Below, piece after piece: positions 1-12,000 of a DNA stretch of 64,000 bases. Position numbers and translations under genes: made by a program. Position 1 is the stretch's first letter; each line of letters begins with the position of its first letter. Below the pieces are notes generated by a model. That model searched no databases and was not told the DNA's origin. It saw only the letters and a program-made list of their open reading frames with translations. The stretch is from Volvox africanus (taxonomy: Eukaryota; Chlorophyta; Chlorophyceae; Chlamydomonadales; Volvocaceae): assembly GCA_030268105.1 (NCBI GenBank), contig BSDZ01000004.1, positions 3,397,001 through 3,461,000 on the forward strand, in the 5' to 3' direction.

Positions 1-3000
1 ACCACCGGCAGCGCTGCCCTGGCAGCGACCCATTGTCTTAGCCGTTGAGGCTCCAGACGTGCTTACGACGGCACCGCCGCTGAGGCTTTTCATCCCCGGC
101 GTCGAGGGCTTCTTACTGGCGACAGCCGGAGCGGTACCCAGTACTGAAGCAATCATTGCAACGGCAGCTGTGATGGCCGCCGCTGACGGTCGGCGCCTCG
201 TCTGGACAGAACGAGGCTTCCTGGTGACCGTAACGCCCTCCAGAATAGCTACCTCGGACTGTTCTTCGTGGGTAGCTGTCTCGGGCGCTGCCACTGGCTC
301 ATCCGCCTTCGGCTTCAAACCCGACTTTCGCCGCCGCTGCGCCTCGATTTCCGCCGCCTCCTGTGCTGCCTTTGATGCAACCCGTGTCCGCTGCGGACGC
401 TGACAAAGGGGCTGTGCGGAGGGCGCAAAGTGCGACTCACTTGGCACAGGCCTCACGTTACCTTCGGTTCCCTTGAGGTCAGCGTCTGCGCAGCCGAGGA
501 CCTCGCCCTTCATCTCCGTCTGGTCCTCTTTCACCACCAGCGAAGCTGGCGGCTGCCGTGGTAGCGGTGACTCCGACGGCGCCTGCTGCATGACATCGAC
601 CTGGGCCGCTTTGTTGCGCTCATTCTTGCCCTCCAAGATGATGGTCTCCACATCCAACTCCTGGTTGTTATCCCACGCAAGTGCTCCGGACGGCGCCCGA
701 ATCCCTTCCAGTTGCGACCCCGCCACCCTTTCCGCTGCGCGCGGCCCTTTCGCCGTCGGCACCTCTGTTCCTACTCCCACTGCTGGGGTTGCATCTCCTG
801 ATCCATCCGCCATCGTCACTGAATCTTCAAGCTTCCCAAATGGAGCCGAAGTTGCTTCTAGGGATAATCCTTTTGCTTCCTGCGGAACCTCGGCTACTTC
901 AGTCACAGCATGAACCTCTGTTGATGACCCGAACGGGCGCACCCTAGCCGTGGCCAACCCTGCACTTGGTGGCTCGTCTTTAATACGGTCCAGCGGACGT
1001 ACTGCATCTGCGGCCCCCCGACCGGTCGCCTCGCCACCCGCCTTCCCTCCTTCCTTCCTCCCTGCACCCGCCAGCTGCCGCCGCGGCTGCGCAGCGCCCT
1101 CCGCCAGAACGGCCACCGCTGCAACTGCGGGCCTCACCCGCGCAGGAGCGACCTTGCCCTTGAACCGGCCCTGGGCTCCGGCTGCGCCGTTGATAATCCC
1201 CTGACTCGCCTGGCCTTGTCCCTGCTGTTGTTCCGGCTGTTGCTGTTGTTGCTGCTGTTCCTGTCGTTTCAACTTCGACAGGGTCGATTGGCTCATGAGG
1301 TAACGCAGCTCCCGCGGCACACGTCGCGCACCGGTCCGACCGCCGCCGCCTGACCTCTGCTCGATTCGCGACTCCAGCACGCTGTCCAGCAGCGCCTGAC
1401 CCTCTGATTGGTGTTCCTTGGCCATGTCTCGCCAAGAGGCTGCCACGGGTCGGGACGCGTTTCCAGGTATGGTACTGGCGGCAACCGGGTTCATATTGCT
1501 GGGCGGCACGGTGGAGCTGTCGGCAGCAACACTGACGCTGACGCCACCACCTCCAGCGCTGTTGTCTCGACTGTTGGGCTTTGACACCGTTGCCACATCT
1601 GGTACTGCTGTCTCCAACACCGCCCCGGCAGCCGCAGCTGCCGCAGACGGGACCTTCCTGCGCACCTTGACAGGAGACCGTACGGGACCGAACCCCAGCG
1701 GCTTGCGGTTTTTGGAAGGTGCCTTGGAATGTGGCTTGCACAAAACCGTGTGGGCCTTTAGCCCCAGGGCGCCTCCGCCTGCGCTTGCGCTTCCCGCTTC
1801 GGCACTGTCACTCATGCGGTTATCGACATGTGTCCCAGCTGTGGCACCACTGCAGCGCCGCTCAACATCCACCTGTTCCTGATGTCGCGCCTGTGCGTGT
1901 GGCTGCAGCTGCACCTGTATACCCACTTCCACTTCCGTTTCCGGTATCTCCTGCTTGGTTGCAAGACCCGGCGAAGCAGCCGCTCTCTCCGCCGCCTGGG
2001 CTGAAGAATCGGCAGCTCCAGCTTCCGGCCCTTGCTCCGACCCCGGCGCCACAGCAGCCTTGCATTCTTCCTTCGGCTCCGCATGCTTCTGGATTACACT
2101 CGGCGTTGCGACCGATGGCACGGCCTCGGCACCCAGCGGCTTCCCTTGCGTCGGTGCTGGTTGCTGCGACACGTCGGCGACGCCCACCGCTGCGCAAGCT
2201 GGAACACGCAGCACCGCAGACATGTCCAGAAGCGCACCACCAGTACCGGTGGCAGGTGCGATGGCGTCTTCTTCTGAAGCTGGTGACCGTTTTGCGGGCC
2301 GTGCATTTGCGTCCCGAATCGCCCTCTGCACCGCACTTTCACCGTCGTCGCCGCCACTACCTGTAATCTCCGCAGACGTTTTTTGTGTGCTGCCCGCCGT
2401 GTCAGCTTCCACGATAACATGGCGTGGTGCTTCATCCGAGGCGGCCGAGACGGAGGCTGTTTGCGGCGGCAGCAGCGCTGCCGGTGGCGGCGGGGTCGAG
2501 ACGGTGGCGGCAACCCCGGCTGCAGCGGGTGCCACAGAGATGCTACCCGGGAACATTTGGGTAGCGGAGCCGCGTGGCTTGATCAATCGGTTGCCCTTGC
2601 GCGCGTAAGGCCCATGTGCCGGCATAGGCACAGTGTAAGATAGCGGGGCTTCCAGCGGTGTCTCTGGGAGCCGCTCTAATCTGCACGCACCGGCGCAAAT
2701 GGAGCGACAGGGTTGCGGGTGCTGAAAGCTTTCTGAAATACGAGGGACCGAACTGACACCTGACTTCGCTATCCGCATCTAGGACCCCTCACATCGCCAT
2801 TCTCACAATATCTCACCGGGCTTGCCATGACTGTGACCAGGTTGCAGCTATCTGGCACTGCCATGAAATCCACAAACATTTTACCATGCTAGTGCGTTCC
2901 TTACGCTCACTTTACAGCAGGCCGTGCTGCCTGCTTCCGCACCATAGCTGGCGGCCCCAGCCGCGGCTGCCCGCAAATCTTATAGACCCCACACCAAGTT

Positions 3001-6000
3001 ACAACTTTTAGGTAAGCTGATGCAGCACACGGTACAGCAACGCACCTGTAGTAGTAGGAGCGAGTGACGGTGTATTTTGAGCGGTAGATCGCGTAGCCTC
3101 CGATCCTTACATTGGCCACCTGGGGACCCGGCGGCGATGGCAGGAAAACGCAAAATAAGCAATCGGCATTAGCAAGATGGCAAGACAGCAACCAGGCATC
3201 AAACCCTAACAGACGCAAGCAGCGAAAAGACAGCAACAAGCAGCAAGAGCCGCTACTGCAGCGCCAGCTGCAGTAGGGACGCCAATGGCAGGGTCGTCGA
3301 TACGCAATTGGTGATGGTGGAAACAAGTGCAACAGCAGAAACACTCGTGGTTGCAGCGCCCTTGATTACAGCTCCTGAAGACACTCATAGCTCACGGCGG
3401 TCGAAATGCCACTGGTATCCGTAGCAGGGGCATCTTCCGAACACACGTTACTGCCAAGGCTTCCCGTGCTCCGATACCACACACCGAGAATCACAGGCGC
3501 ACCTGCTTGAGTACCCAATCCAGCACCTTAAAGTCCCGGTACGTCTCCATCATCACGTCACGCAGCTGCAACCTGGCCAGCCACTGGTGAGTGCAGTGGG
3601 ACTGCAGTTGAATTAAGGAAGCGGATTAGGGCAGTCAGGGACTCGGCACGTACCAGAGATTTAGATTTATGAAGCGCAGTTGCACTAGGGAAAAGGAAGG
3701 CTTAGCCAAACGGGGGAAGGAGAGCATCAACTGTATGGTTTATCCTTTCCTCTTACTGCGCCCAACCGGCCTGCCCCTCTCCGTGTCCATATGCCCTACA
3801 TTACCAGCGATTCAACCTCTTGGTTACAATCAAATTCGCCCCTGTGCGGGTCTTCCTGCTTCCAGCTCCAAGATTTCCCAAAAGCCGGACCGACCTGCAG
3901 CGCCAGCAACATGGCGTCCATTGCCCGCTGGCAGTCACGCAAGTGCATGTCGGCTTCAGGCTCGGCCTAGAGGCGCGACACATGACACACGACCACATGA
4001 TGGGCAGATTAAGAAACGGTAATTGCAATCAGGCGGCTTTATGGAACTAGACCAAAGGAACGCCCGGTAAGAGGATGAAGGCACGGTAGCTGACCGACCT
4101 GTGGAATGGGTAAAAACTGGATGACAGGTAGCGATATGACAGCGCTCCAATGGGACACTGACAGCGGCGAATCCTGAAAGAAAGCCTTCTCATCCGAATG
4201 CTGTGTCAAGCCCAGGGCGCTACCCTTCCGAACCCTCCTTAACCGAACCCTTACATGCAGCTCCCGTAAAGATGAAATTGGCTCCCGGGCGAGGTCGTCT
4301 GGTGCTGGCCCGATGTGTGCCCCAGAGGCCTTCATCGTGTTGCGCGGCCGACTGCTGCCAGTACCGATGCCACCAGCTCCGCCAGGACCGCACCCGGCCC
4401 CACTTGCGCCAGCGACCCCGCCGCCGCCGCCAGCACCAATAGGAATACTGTCATCGGGGCCGGCGTCTGCATCGCGATCCGTGTTTGCCTCTACACCGTC
4501 GTCACCATCGCAGCCTGCAGCACCCGTTGCAGCGCCCGTACCTGCTGATGCTGCACTGGTGTCCGCGTCAACGGCATCAGCATCCAGCCGCGGCATTGAA
4601 TCGCTGGCGGCGGATGCCGTTGATGCAGGGCGGGCATCATGGGCGTCCTTGAGACCATCGGCATCGCCGTCGTCACCAGCAACAGCCGCAGCAGCTCTTG
4701 CTGCAGCTACATCCGTACGCGTCGCAGCAGCATCGTCACCGTGGAAACCGATAATGCAGGGATCAGCGGTCGTAAACGCAGCGGCTCGCGACGGTTGTGG
4801 CAACGGCAGCAAGGAGAGAACCCCTGGCTCCAAGTCCTCCAATTCAAGACCAGACCACCCGCTTGGCGATGTGGCGCCTGTGTCCCCCAGCGCGTGGTCT
4901 GGCACACCCAGTCCATCGTATAGACCCCAGGCATCATCTCCGGGACAACCAGGAGAGTGTGCGGCGGCTGCAGCACTGGCAGCAGCAGCAGCAGCAGTGA
5001 AACCATGTGAACCATCCACAGCATCGGAAGAACGCACGGCACAACCCGTGGCCCTGTGCCCAGCCTCTGCGCCCTGGCCCGTGCCAATTGGCGACACCTC
5101 GCCCGCATGACTGTACCGCGTACCCATGTTGTTGCACTGTATGGCAGCAGCGGGTGCATTCTGGACGAAGCCAGTGGCGGCGGCCACCGGAGGCAAAGCC
5201 GCGCTGGGCCCATCGACATCACAACCGCGATTCGCATGCACGGGGCCGGTGGTTTTGGCCGCGGCGACTGTAGCAGCAGCCGTAACGCAGCCCGGCGTAT
5301 CTGTGTAACCTGTCGTCGACCCCAGTAACGGGGGAAGATCCTTCCAAATGCCGTCTGCCGCCTCCAGGTCTGCTCCATTGGGTGTTGGAGTGTGGGAAGC
5401 ACCGGTAGCCTCTGTGGCCGCACCGCTTGCTCCGTCGGGGCTACCCTCCCGCTCCGATGCAGTGCCAGTCTGGCCATCAACACACGGCTGGACCGCCACT
5501 ACCGCAACTGCTGCGGCCGCAGCCCCGGGCCGTGGCTGCGCCACGGCACGCGCGACTTCGACTTCTTCCCCCGGGGCGCCGAAGGGTGGACCGGCACCCA
5601 GCATCACAAGGGGCTCGACAAGGCCAGCTTCAGAGGCCTCTACAATACTAGGGGCCCCGCCACTTGTCCTCACAGGCTGAGGGCTGGGCGCCTGCGACCG
5701 CAACGCAATAACTGTGATGCTGCCCATTATTGCGCCTACAGAGGTGTCATTGCCATTGCAGCCTTCACGCTGAAGTTCCCTTGCTAACGCTCCATCTTGC
5801 GTATCCGCCCGACGTGGGATGTCAAACTCCTCGAAAGTTGCACTCGACGCGCCATTCCCAGTCGCGCGAACCTGAATGCTCGTGTCCAACTCACTTTTCG
5901 TTGACGGCGGCGCACCTGTGGCAATAGTGGCGACGGTATCAACGGAGCAAGGGGCTAGTCCTGTTGCAACGCATAAGTGTGCGTCCGCCCCACATGCCCC

Positions 6001-9000
6001 GGAGCCGTTGGGGTTACCAGCTGCATCCAGGGCCTGGCTGTCCCGGGAATCGGTATCAGCGCCAGCCCCTGCATCTGCTGGGAGCTCGGGCCCAGCCTCA
6101 TCTGGTATCATTGCACTGTGACCTGTTCGGACCTCTAACTGTGAGGCCGCTGCCTCACATCGCCCTACAGGATGACATGCGATGGCCTGCTCTAAGGAGG
6201 CCTGCAGAGGCATGCCGGGCTGCTCCAACGCGGACTGCCCAGTCGTCGTCGGCATGGCCTCCAGCATGTGCTCGCCGGGGACCAGCGCCTCGGCAGCCTC
6301 AGGCGGCCCCGAAGCAACCCCTGCCAGCGTTGCCGCTGCTGATTCGGCCGTGGTGTCCATTGCCATGTCATGCCCAACGCTGCTCGCGGGGCTCGGCATC
6401 GGCGAAACGTCCATGCTCTCCACCCCGCCGATCCCCCATACTGCTGCCGGCACACCAACTGTAACATTCGCTGTAGCATTCAAACAAATTTCAACCGCAT
6501 CTTCCTCTGGCTTTGACAGCGCCGTTGCCACCGCTTGCCCTCTATTATGAAGGTCTGACAGCTGTGGTTCCGCCGCGGCGTTGAGAGCGGCTCCGGGCGA
6601 GGAAACCATCGTGTCGTGTTGCAGACGTTCATCTCCCCCTAACTCCTGACAAGTAACCCCAAGACTTGCAACTGCACGGTGCTTTGAGGCCAAGTCAGCA
6701 ACCTGCTCGGCCGCAGCTTGGTACGCAACAGCCGTGTCCACGGCCATGGCCTCTGGGGAGCTGGGCGACGCCGAGACGTCCATGCCAACGGGTCCCGTCA
6801 TCTGGTCGGATGCGTGATCAAACGGGCCGTCACCGCTTGCAGCCGCTCCCGTCACCGTCACCGCCACCGTCTCTGTTCCTGTCTCCATCCCTAGGTTGAG
6901 CTCATCGGGCGAAGTCGCCGCTGCGGCAGTTGTGACGCCGTCACCCCCGAGGAGAGCATCTGGTTCAAGTTCCATTGGCGCGACTTCGCCCATCCGACCC
7001 CGCGTGTCCGGTGGAGGCGTTGACGGCCGATCCATAAGCTGAGTTGGAGCTGAAAGCCCAGAGTCTGTATTTACGCACCCATTTGAGAAGGGAAACGTTG
7101 CACCGTCAAGCTGCTTTGTCCATGGCCCCACGCGTGACGGCAATTTCGGACCCTCAAATGCCGCTGCTGTTGACGCCAATGAAGCCGTCGGTGGCGACTC
7201 CATCCCTGTCGGACGAGGCTCCTGGACGTTGTCCGTCGGATAACTTGTGTGGGTCTCCACTGCCTCCACTGGGGCTGCCGCGGCGTCACAGCTAGGACAT
7301 GCGGGGGCTTCATTGGCTGGTTCTGCAAGCACCGCAAATGTGTGCGAATGTTCGGGTGGAACTAGGTATCCTTCAAACCGCCCCGTTGAGTCAGCAGGAG
7401 GATGCAATCGCGCACAAGAAACTGTGACATCGCACGCTACGCTTCGCTCCGTTGGGTTGAAAGGCGGTTGCAGGTGCACAGGTGCAACCTGGGTAAGGCT
7501 ATTCGACGGCGGAGACTCGACAGCTGCATCGTCTACCACGTTTGCCTCTGCAGACACCACATCCATGGTGCCTGCTATACCGACAACGGCATGACCAGCC
7601 GCACCTGAAATCTCAGCGTTGACGTCCTCTCCAAGCCGAATCCTTGTCCGCTGCTCGGATGCGGTGCCATGCGCCCGGTCCGCTGCCGTGCCCTCTGGGC
7701 TCAAGATACCTCCAGCCAGTAGCTGCAGGTGATGCTGGGCAGCCTCCTCCGGACCGTTTTGACGCTGCCGCTTGCTGGTGGGCTGGTGGTCGTCAGCCTC
7801 CCATTCTACCGCTTCCTTTAATCCGTCAACACCAGAGGCCTGCCGCGCTCCCTCTTCCGCAACGCACCCCGGGGCCGCCAGTGCACCACAGCCGCGCGAT
7901 TCCCTTCTCGGCTGTTCCAACCCGCCGCATAACCCGCTGCCGACTCCACCATCCGCATGGGCATCAGTATCATGACAGCTGGTGAAGGGAGCATGCATGG
8001 TTGATAGGTCCATGTCTTCACTCCAGGCACACATGCCATTGCCGCCCTCCGGTCCCGCAGCAATGACCACCTGTGCAGCTGTTATACCGGCTGGTACGGC
8101 CGATGCGGCCCCTGGTAGCAGCTCCGGAGTTTGGAGCGGCGGCACGTGTCCATGCAAGACGTCAAGTGAGAAGCTGCTGTAGCGCGCAGAAGAGGAACAG
8201 CCTTCTAGAGCACCCGGGCCTGCCATAGCTGCCGCAACGGACGCCGTTTCCAACTCCGCCACCGCGGCCGCTGCGGCCGCCGCTGCAACAGCAACATCAA
8301 CGCTCTGTGGAAGCAGCAAAGGGTTAAGGAGTGGCAGGTCCGCGTCCAGGCGGGAGGGTGCTGTGGCCGGTAGCGGCCCCGTGGACGGACAACTGCGGTC
8401 GCAAACCGACGGCATTTCGCTGAAGCTGAAGCCGTTGGCGGTGGAGCCTGAGGGGTTCGTTATCAGCACCGCGGCAGCAGTGGGGGCGGTCCCAGCGCCA
8501 CCTGCAGTCTCAGGCTTTACGAGGTCTACACCTGGACTTGTGGCAGCATCCCCCACGGCTTCACCGTTCGCTGAACAAGCGGGCTGCGACTTTGTGCAAG
8601 GCTCTGCCTGGGATTCCTGTCTTGGCTGGCTCTGCTGCTGCTGGTGTGAGGCGGGGAGGCCCGGGGTGACTTGCGTAAGGCCCGCTTCCGTGGAAATGCC
8701 ATTACAATCCGGTAGTCCCGTGGCCGACTGCGGCAAATGCCCGAATCTAGCAAGCCAGGAATAAGCCACCGCTTGCTGCTGTTGTTGTTCCTGTTGTTCC
8801 CCTTGCTGTTGCCTTTCTTCGGGCTGTTGTTGCTGCTGTTGATGGTGATAGGAAAAGACACTTGGCCCCTGTTTCCACGCCTCCTGCGGTGCTGTTGGCA
8901 CGGGGCAGCCCGAGGCGTCGGCAGCCTCTGGACTTAACGAGCCTGCCGTGTCGGACGCAGCTTTAGGCACTAACGGCATCGAGGAAAACTCAGCGGCCGC

Positions 9001-12000
9001 CACTGGGAGCGCGCTGGATTGCGTCTGCTGATGCGGTTGTATTTCCAGCTGCAGATCAGGCATAGCCTGAGGCTGCTGCAATTGCGGCCCCAGCTCGGAA
9101 CATGACGACGAAAAAGGCGCTGGCAATGGGAGCTGAGGAAGTGAGTCTGGCGCAGCCTGCTGAGCCGCGACCACAAACTCCCCGGGTAGCAAACCCTCAG
9201 GCTGAGACTCCGGCGGAAACAAGATGGGTTCCCCTGGACCTGAACTGCTGAGTTGCGACGGCGCTGTTGCCGGCGGCAGGGAGGGCCGTTCGCCTAACTC
9301 CATGCCGCCTGGCTGATCTCTGGCCCCCATTTGCTGTGTGTGCAGCTCCCCGGGCAAAACGAGATCCTGCTGCAACCCTGTCCCTGCCGTTGCTAGTACC
9401 CCTGCTCCTGGTTGCAACAATCCGGGGGGCGGCTTTTGGTGCGATCCTGGCCCCGCTGGCAGCAGTGCGGGGCATGCCGAGTCCTGCGTCAGTCCCTTCT
9501 GCGATCCCGCCGCCGTAAGCAGAGCATCCGGGGATGCTGTAGCTTTTGGGTGCACATCTGTGATGCGCGGCGGCGGTACCGGCTGTCCGGCTGTAACTGA
9601 ACCCTGTGGCGCGGGAGCGTTGGCATCAGTGGCACTTTGTCCACCAGAGAGGTTCGAAGTGCCTTGCGTTGGGTTATTGGCTTGTCGAATAAATGGAGCT
9701 AGCAACGCCTGTGTCTGCAGCATCAATTGCTGGAGTTGCTGCAACTGCTGGAGCTGTTGCTGGAGATGCAACTGCTGCACTTGAACCTGCTGCTGCAACG
9801 GCTGTAGCGGCTGCTGCGGCACCGTCTGCAGAGCCGCGGGCGGCGGTAGAATGCCAAGTGGCGGAAGCGGAGGGGACGAAAAGCCCCCCATTGGTGTCAA
9901 CTGTATCGGGTTCGGCCCATGCTGCTTTGACTGCTGTTGCTGCTGCTGCAGCTGTTGTTGTTGTTGTATAGTCAAAGGAGGAAGCTCCGTGATGGCCGAG
10001 GGCGGCGCGGCGCCGTTGGAATTCTGCACGATTGGCTGGCTGGTTGGCTGCTCAGATTGCGCAGGCAGCGGCAGAGGTGGGGACTCCTCTTTCGCAAGCT
10101 GTGTAAGACGCTGTAACGCGGCCAGGGCGTCGGCTGATATAGACAGCTGCTGCTGCTGCTGCTGCTGTTGCTGTTGCTGCTGCTGCTGTTGACCTTGCTG
10201 CTGGTGCGCCTGTACGGACGGGAAGGCGAGTCCCTGGTGCGGCGGCGTTGACGCCTGTGGCAGCTGCGTTTGCAGCGATGAAGCCGTCATTCCCGTTGCG
10301 GATTGCTGCTGCACTGCTGCTGCCGGTGTGAGCGGCTGCGATGATTGTTGCGGGAGGAGCTGCGGCAACATCAATGGCGACAACAACGACAGCAACTGCG
10401 CCTGCGGCGCATGCTGCTGGTGTGACGTCCGCATCAGTGGCGGCGCTCCAGAGAGCGACTCTGGGAGGTTCCCAACGGGGACCGTGGAGGCGGCAGAGCC
10501 CGTGGCCATGGACAAGGGGGAGCTGCTGGAGACTGCACTGGTGGGCGATAATCCCACAGGGACGAACCCGGTAGGAAGCGCAGTGGAGCCCTGAAGTGCA
10601 CCAGCAGGCGCTTGTTGTTGCTGCTGTTGCTGTTGCGGTGGCGGCGGCGGCGGTGCCTGCAAATGTTGCTGCTGTTGTGCTTGCTGTAGCAACAAACTTG
10701 AGGAAGTCTGCAAGACATTCGGCGCCTGCAAGGGCACGAACCCAGTCGGGAACTGTGGCTTAGTCGAAGCGGGGCCCGGAGCTGCTGAAGGGCCGGAAAG
10801 CTGTTGCAGCATGCCAGGTTGACCTGAAAAAGTGAAGCCTGGAGGTCCTGGCGACGGTGCTACTGACCCAGGGGTCGGCATGAATCCCGGGGGTGTGGAC
10901 AGGGGCATCACAGACAACGGCTCTTGGATAGTGTTCAATGTCCCTTGCTGTGCCTGTAACGAGCTTTGCGTTGGTGGCAATGGCTGTGGCTGTTGCTGCT
11001 GCTGCTGCGCCTGCGTCTGCAACGGCGGTTGCATCAGCAGCTGCTGTGGTGGCTGCCCTTGCGGAGTTGCTAGCCGATGCGGAAAGGACTGCAGCTGCGA
11101 TCCAGGCTGTTGCAGCTGCGGATGCACCTGAGGCAGCTGTGGTTGCTGAAGCTGTTGCTGACCTTGTATTGTAGCTTGAAGGTGCGATGGAATGGCCAGA
11201 AGCGGCCGGGCAGCCGGCAGCTGGGCGGCGCCGGGTTGGACTGCGGTAAGAAGGCCGATTGCACCCTGCTGTTGCTGATGCTGTTGCTGCTTTTGTGCTT
11301 GCTGCAACAGCGGCCGAAACAGCGGAGACTGCAGCAGCGGCAGCTGCAAGCCCGGCCGCAGGAGCGGACGGTAACCGGCTCCTGAAACGTTACCCGCTGC
11401 CTGCGCAGCCATGGCCGCCATGGCAGCAGCAGCAGCCGCCGCGGCAATGGCAGCTGTTGAGAGCGCCGTGCTCTGCGGAGGATGCGGCTGGCCTGACGCT
11501 GCCGGGCAACCCGCCGCCACTGCCGCTAAGCTGTGCCGCTGCGCAGCGGCAGCGGCCGCTGCCGACGCGGCTACCATTGACGACCACGCTGCCGCTGCTG
11601 ACGACGGCCCTGTTGCTAGCAAAGGGCGCACTGACAACGAGCCGGCTATCATGCTGCTGTTTGGGACCAGAGCGTTAGGCGCAGCGCTGTTAGCGGCAGG
11701 GGGGTTTGATAAGCCATGTACCGACGGCATACTCGCTGGTTGCGGTGGGAAAACCGGTCCCGAGCCGCTCGCCACAAGCAAATTTGCTGCACCCAAAGGG
11801 CAATTCAAGGAATTGAGGCCGTTTGCAAGCCCACTGGCGGGCGGAGACATGGAGGGAGTTGTCTGCGTGGCCGTGACAAGGTGCATGGGGTTGGTGGCTG
11901 GTGATGTGATAGTTCCTGCCATGGAAGCTGCTGCGGCATCAGCCGGCCCTGACTGAGGTGGGAGCGGAGGCAGGGGCGCCGTTGGAATCGCGCACGCAGC

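Noticed and set aside
2550..2680. YARKGNRLIKP recalled a motif near CCCH zinc fingers of ZC3H3-like proteins
   Set aside because: No CCCH fingers follow within the window, and the exon joins the MS1-type gene in phase with family-like sequence; the similarity is too short to use.
2907..3344. Minus-strand 145-codon frame as an independent gene
   Set aside because: Its only conserved part (VANVRIGGYAIYRSKYTVT) is exon 8 of the MS1-type gene; the rest reads through introns on both sides.
10139..11450. Regularly spaced CTG-rich blocks considered as a repeat array or CRISPR-like structure
   Set aside because: They are in-frame Gln/Ala/Pro codon runs of the giant exon with variable spacing; no spacers or conserved repeat units, and the genome is eukaryotic.
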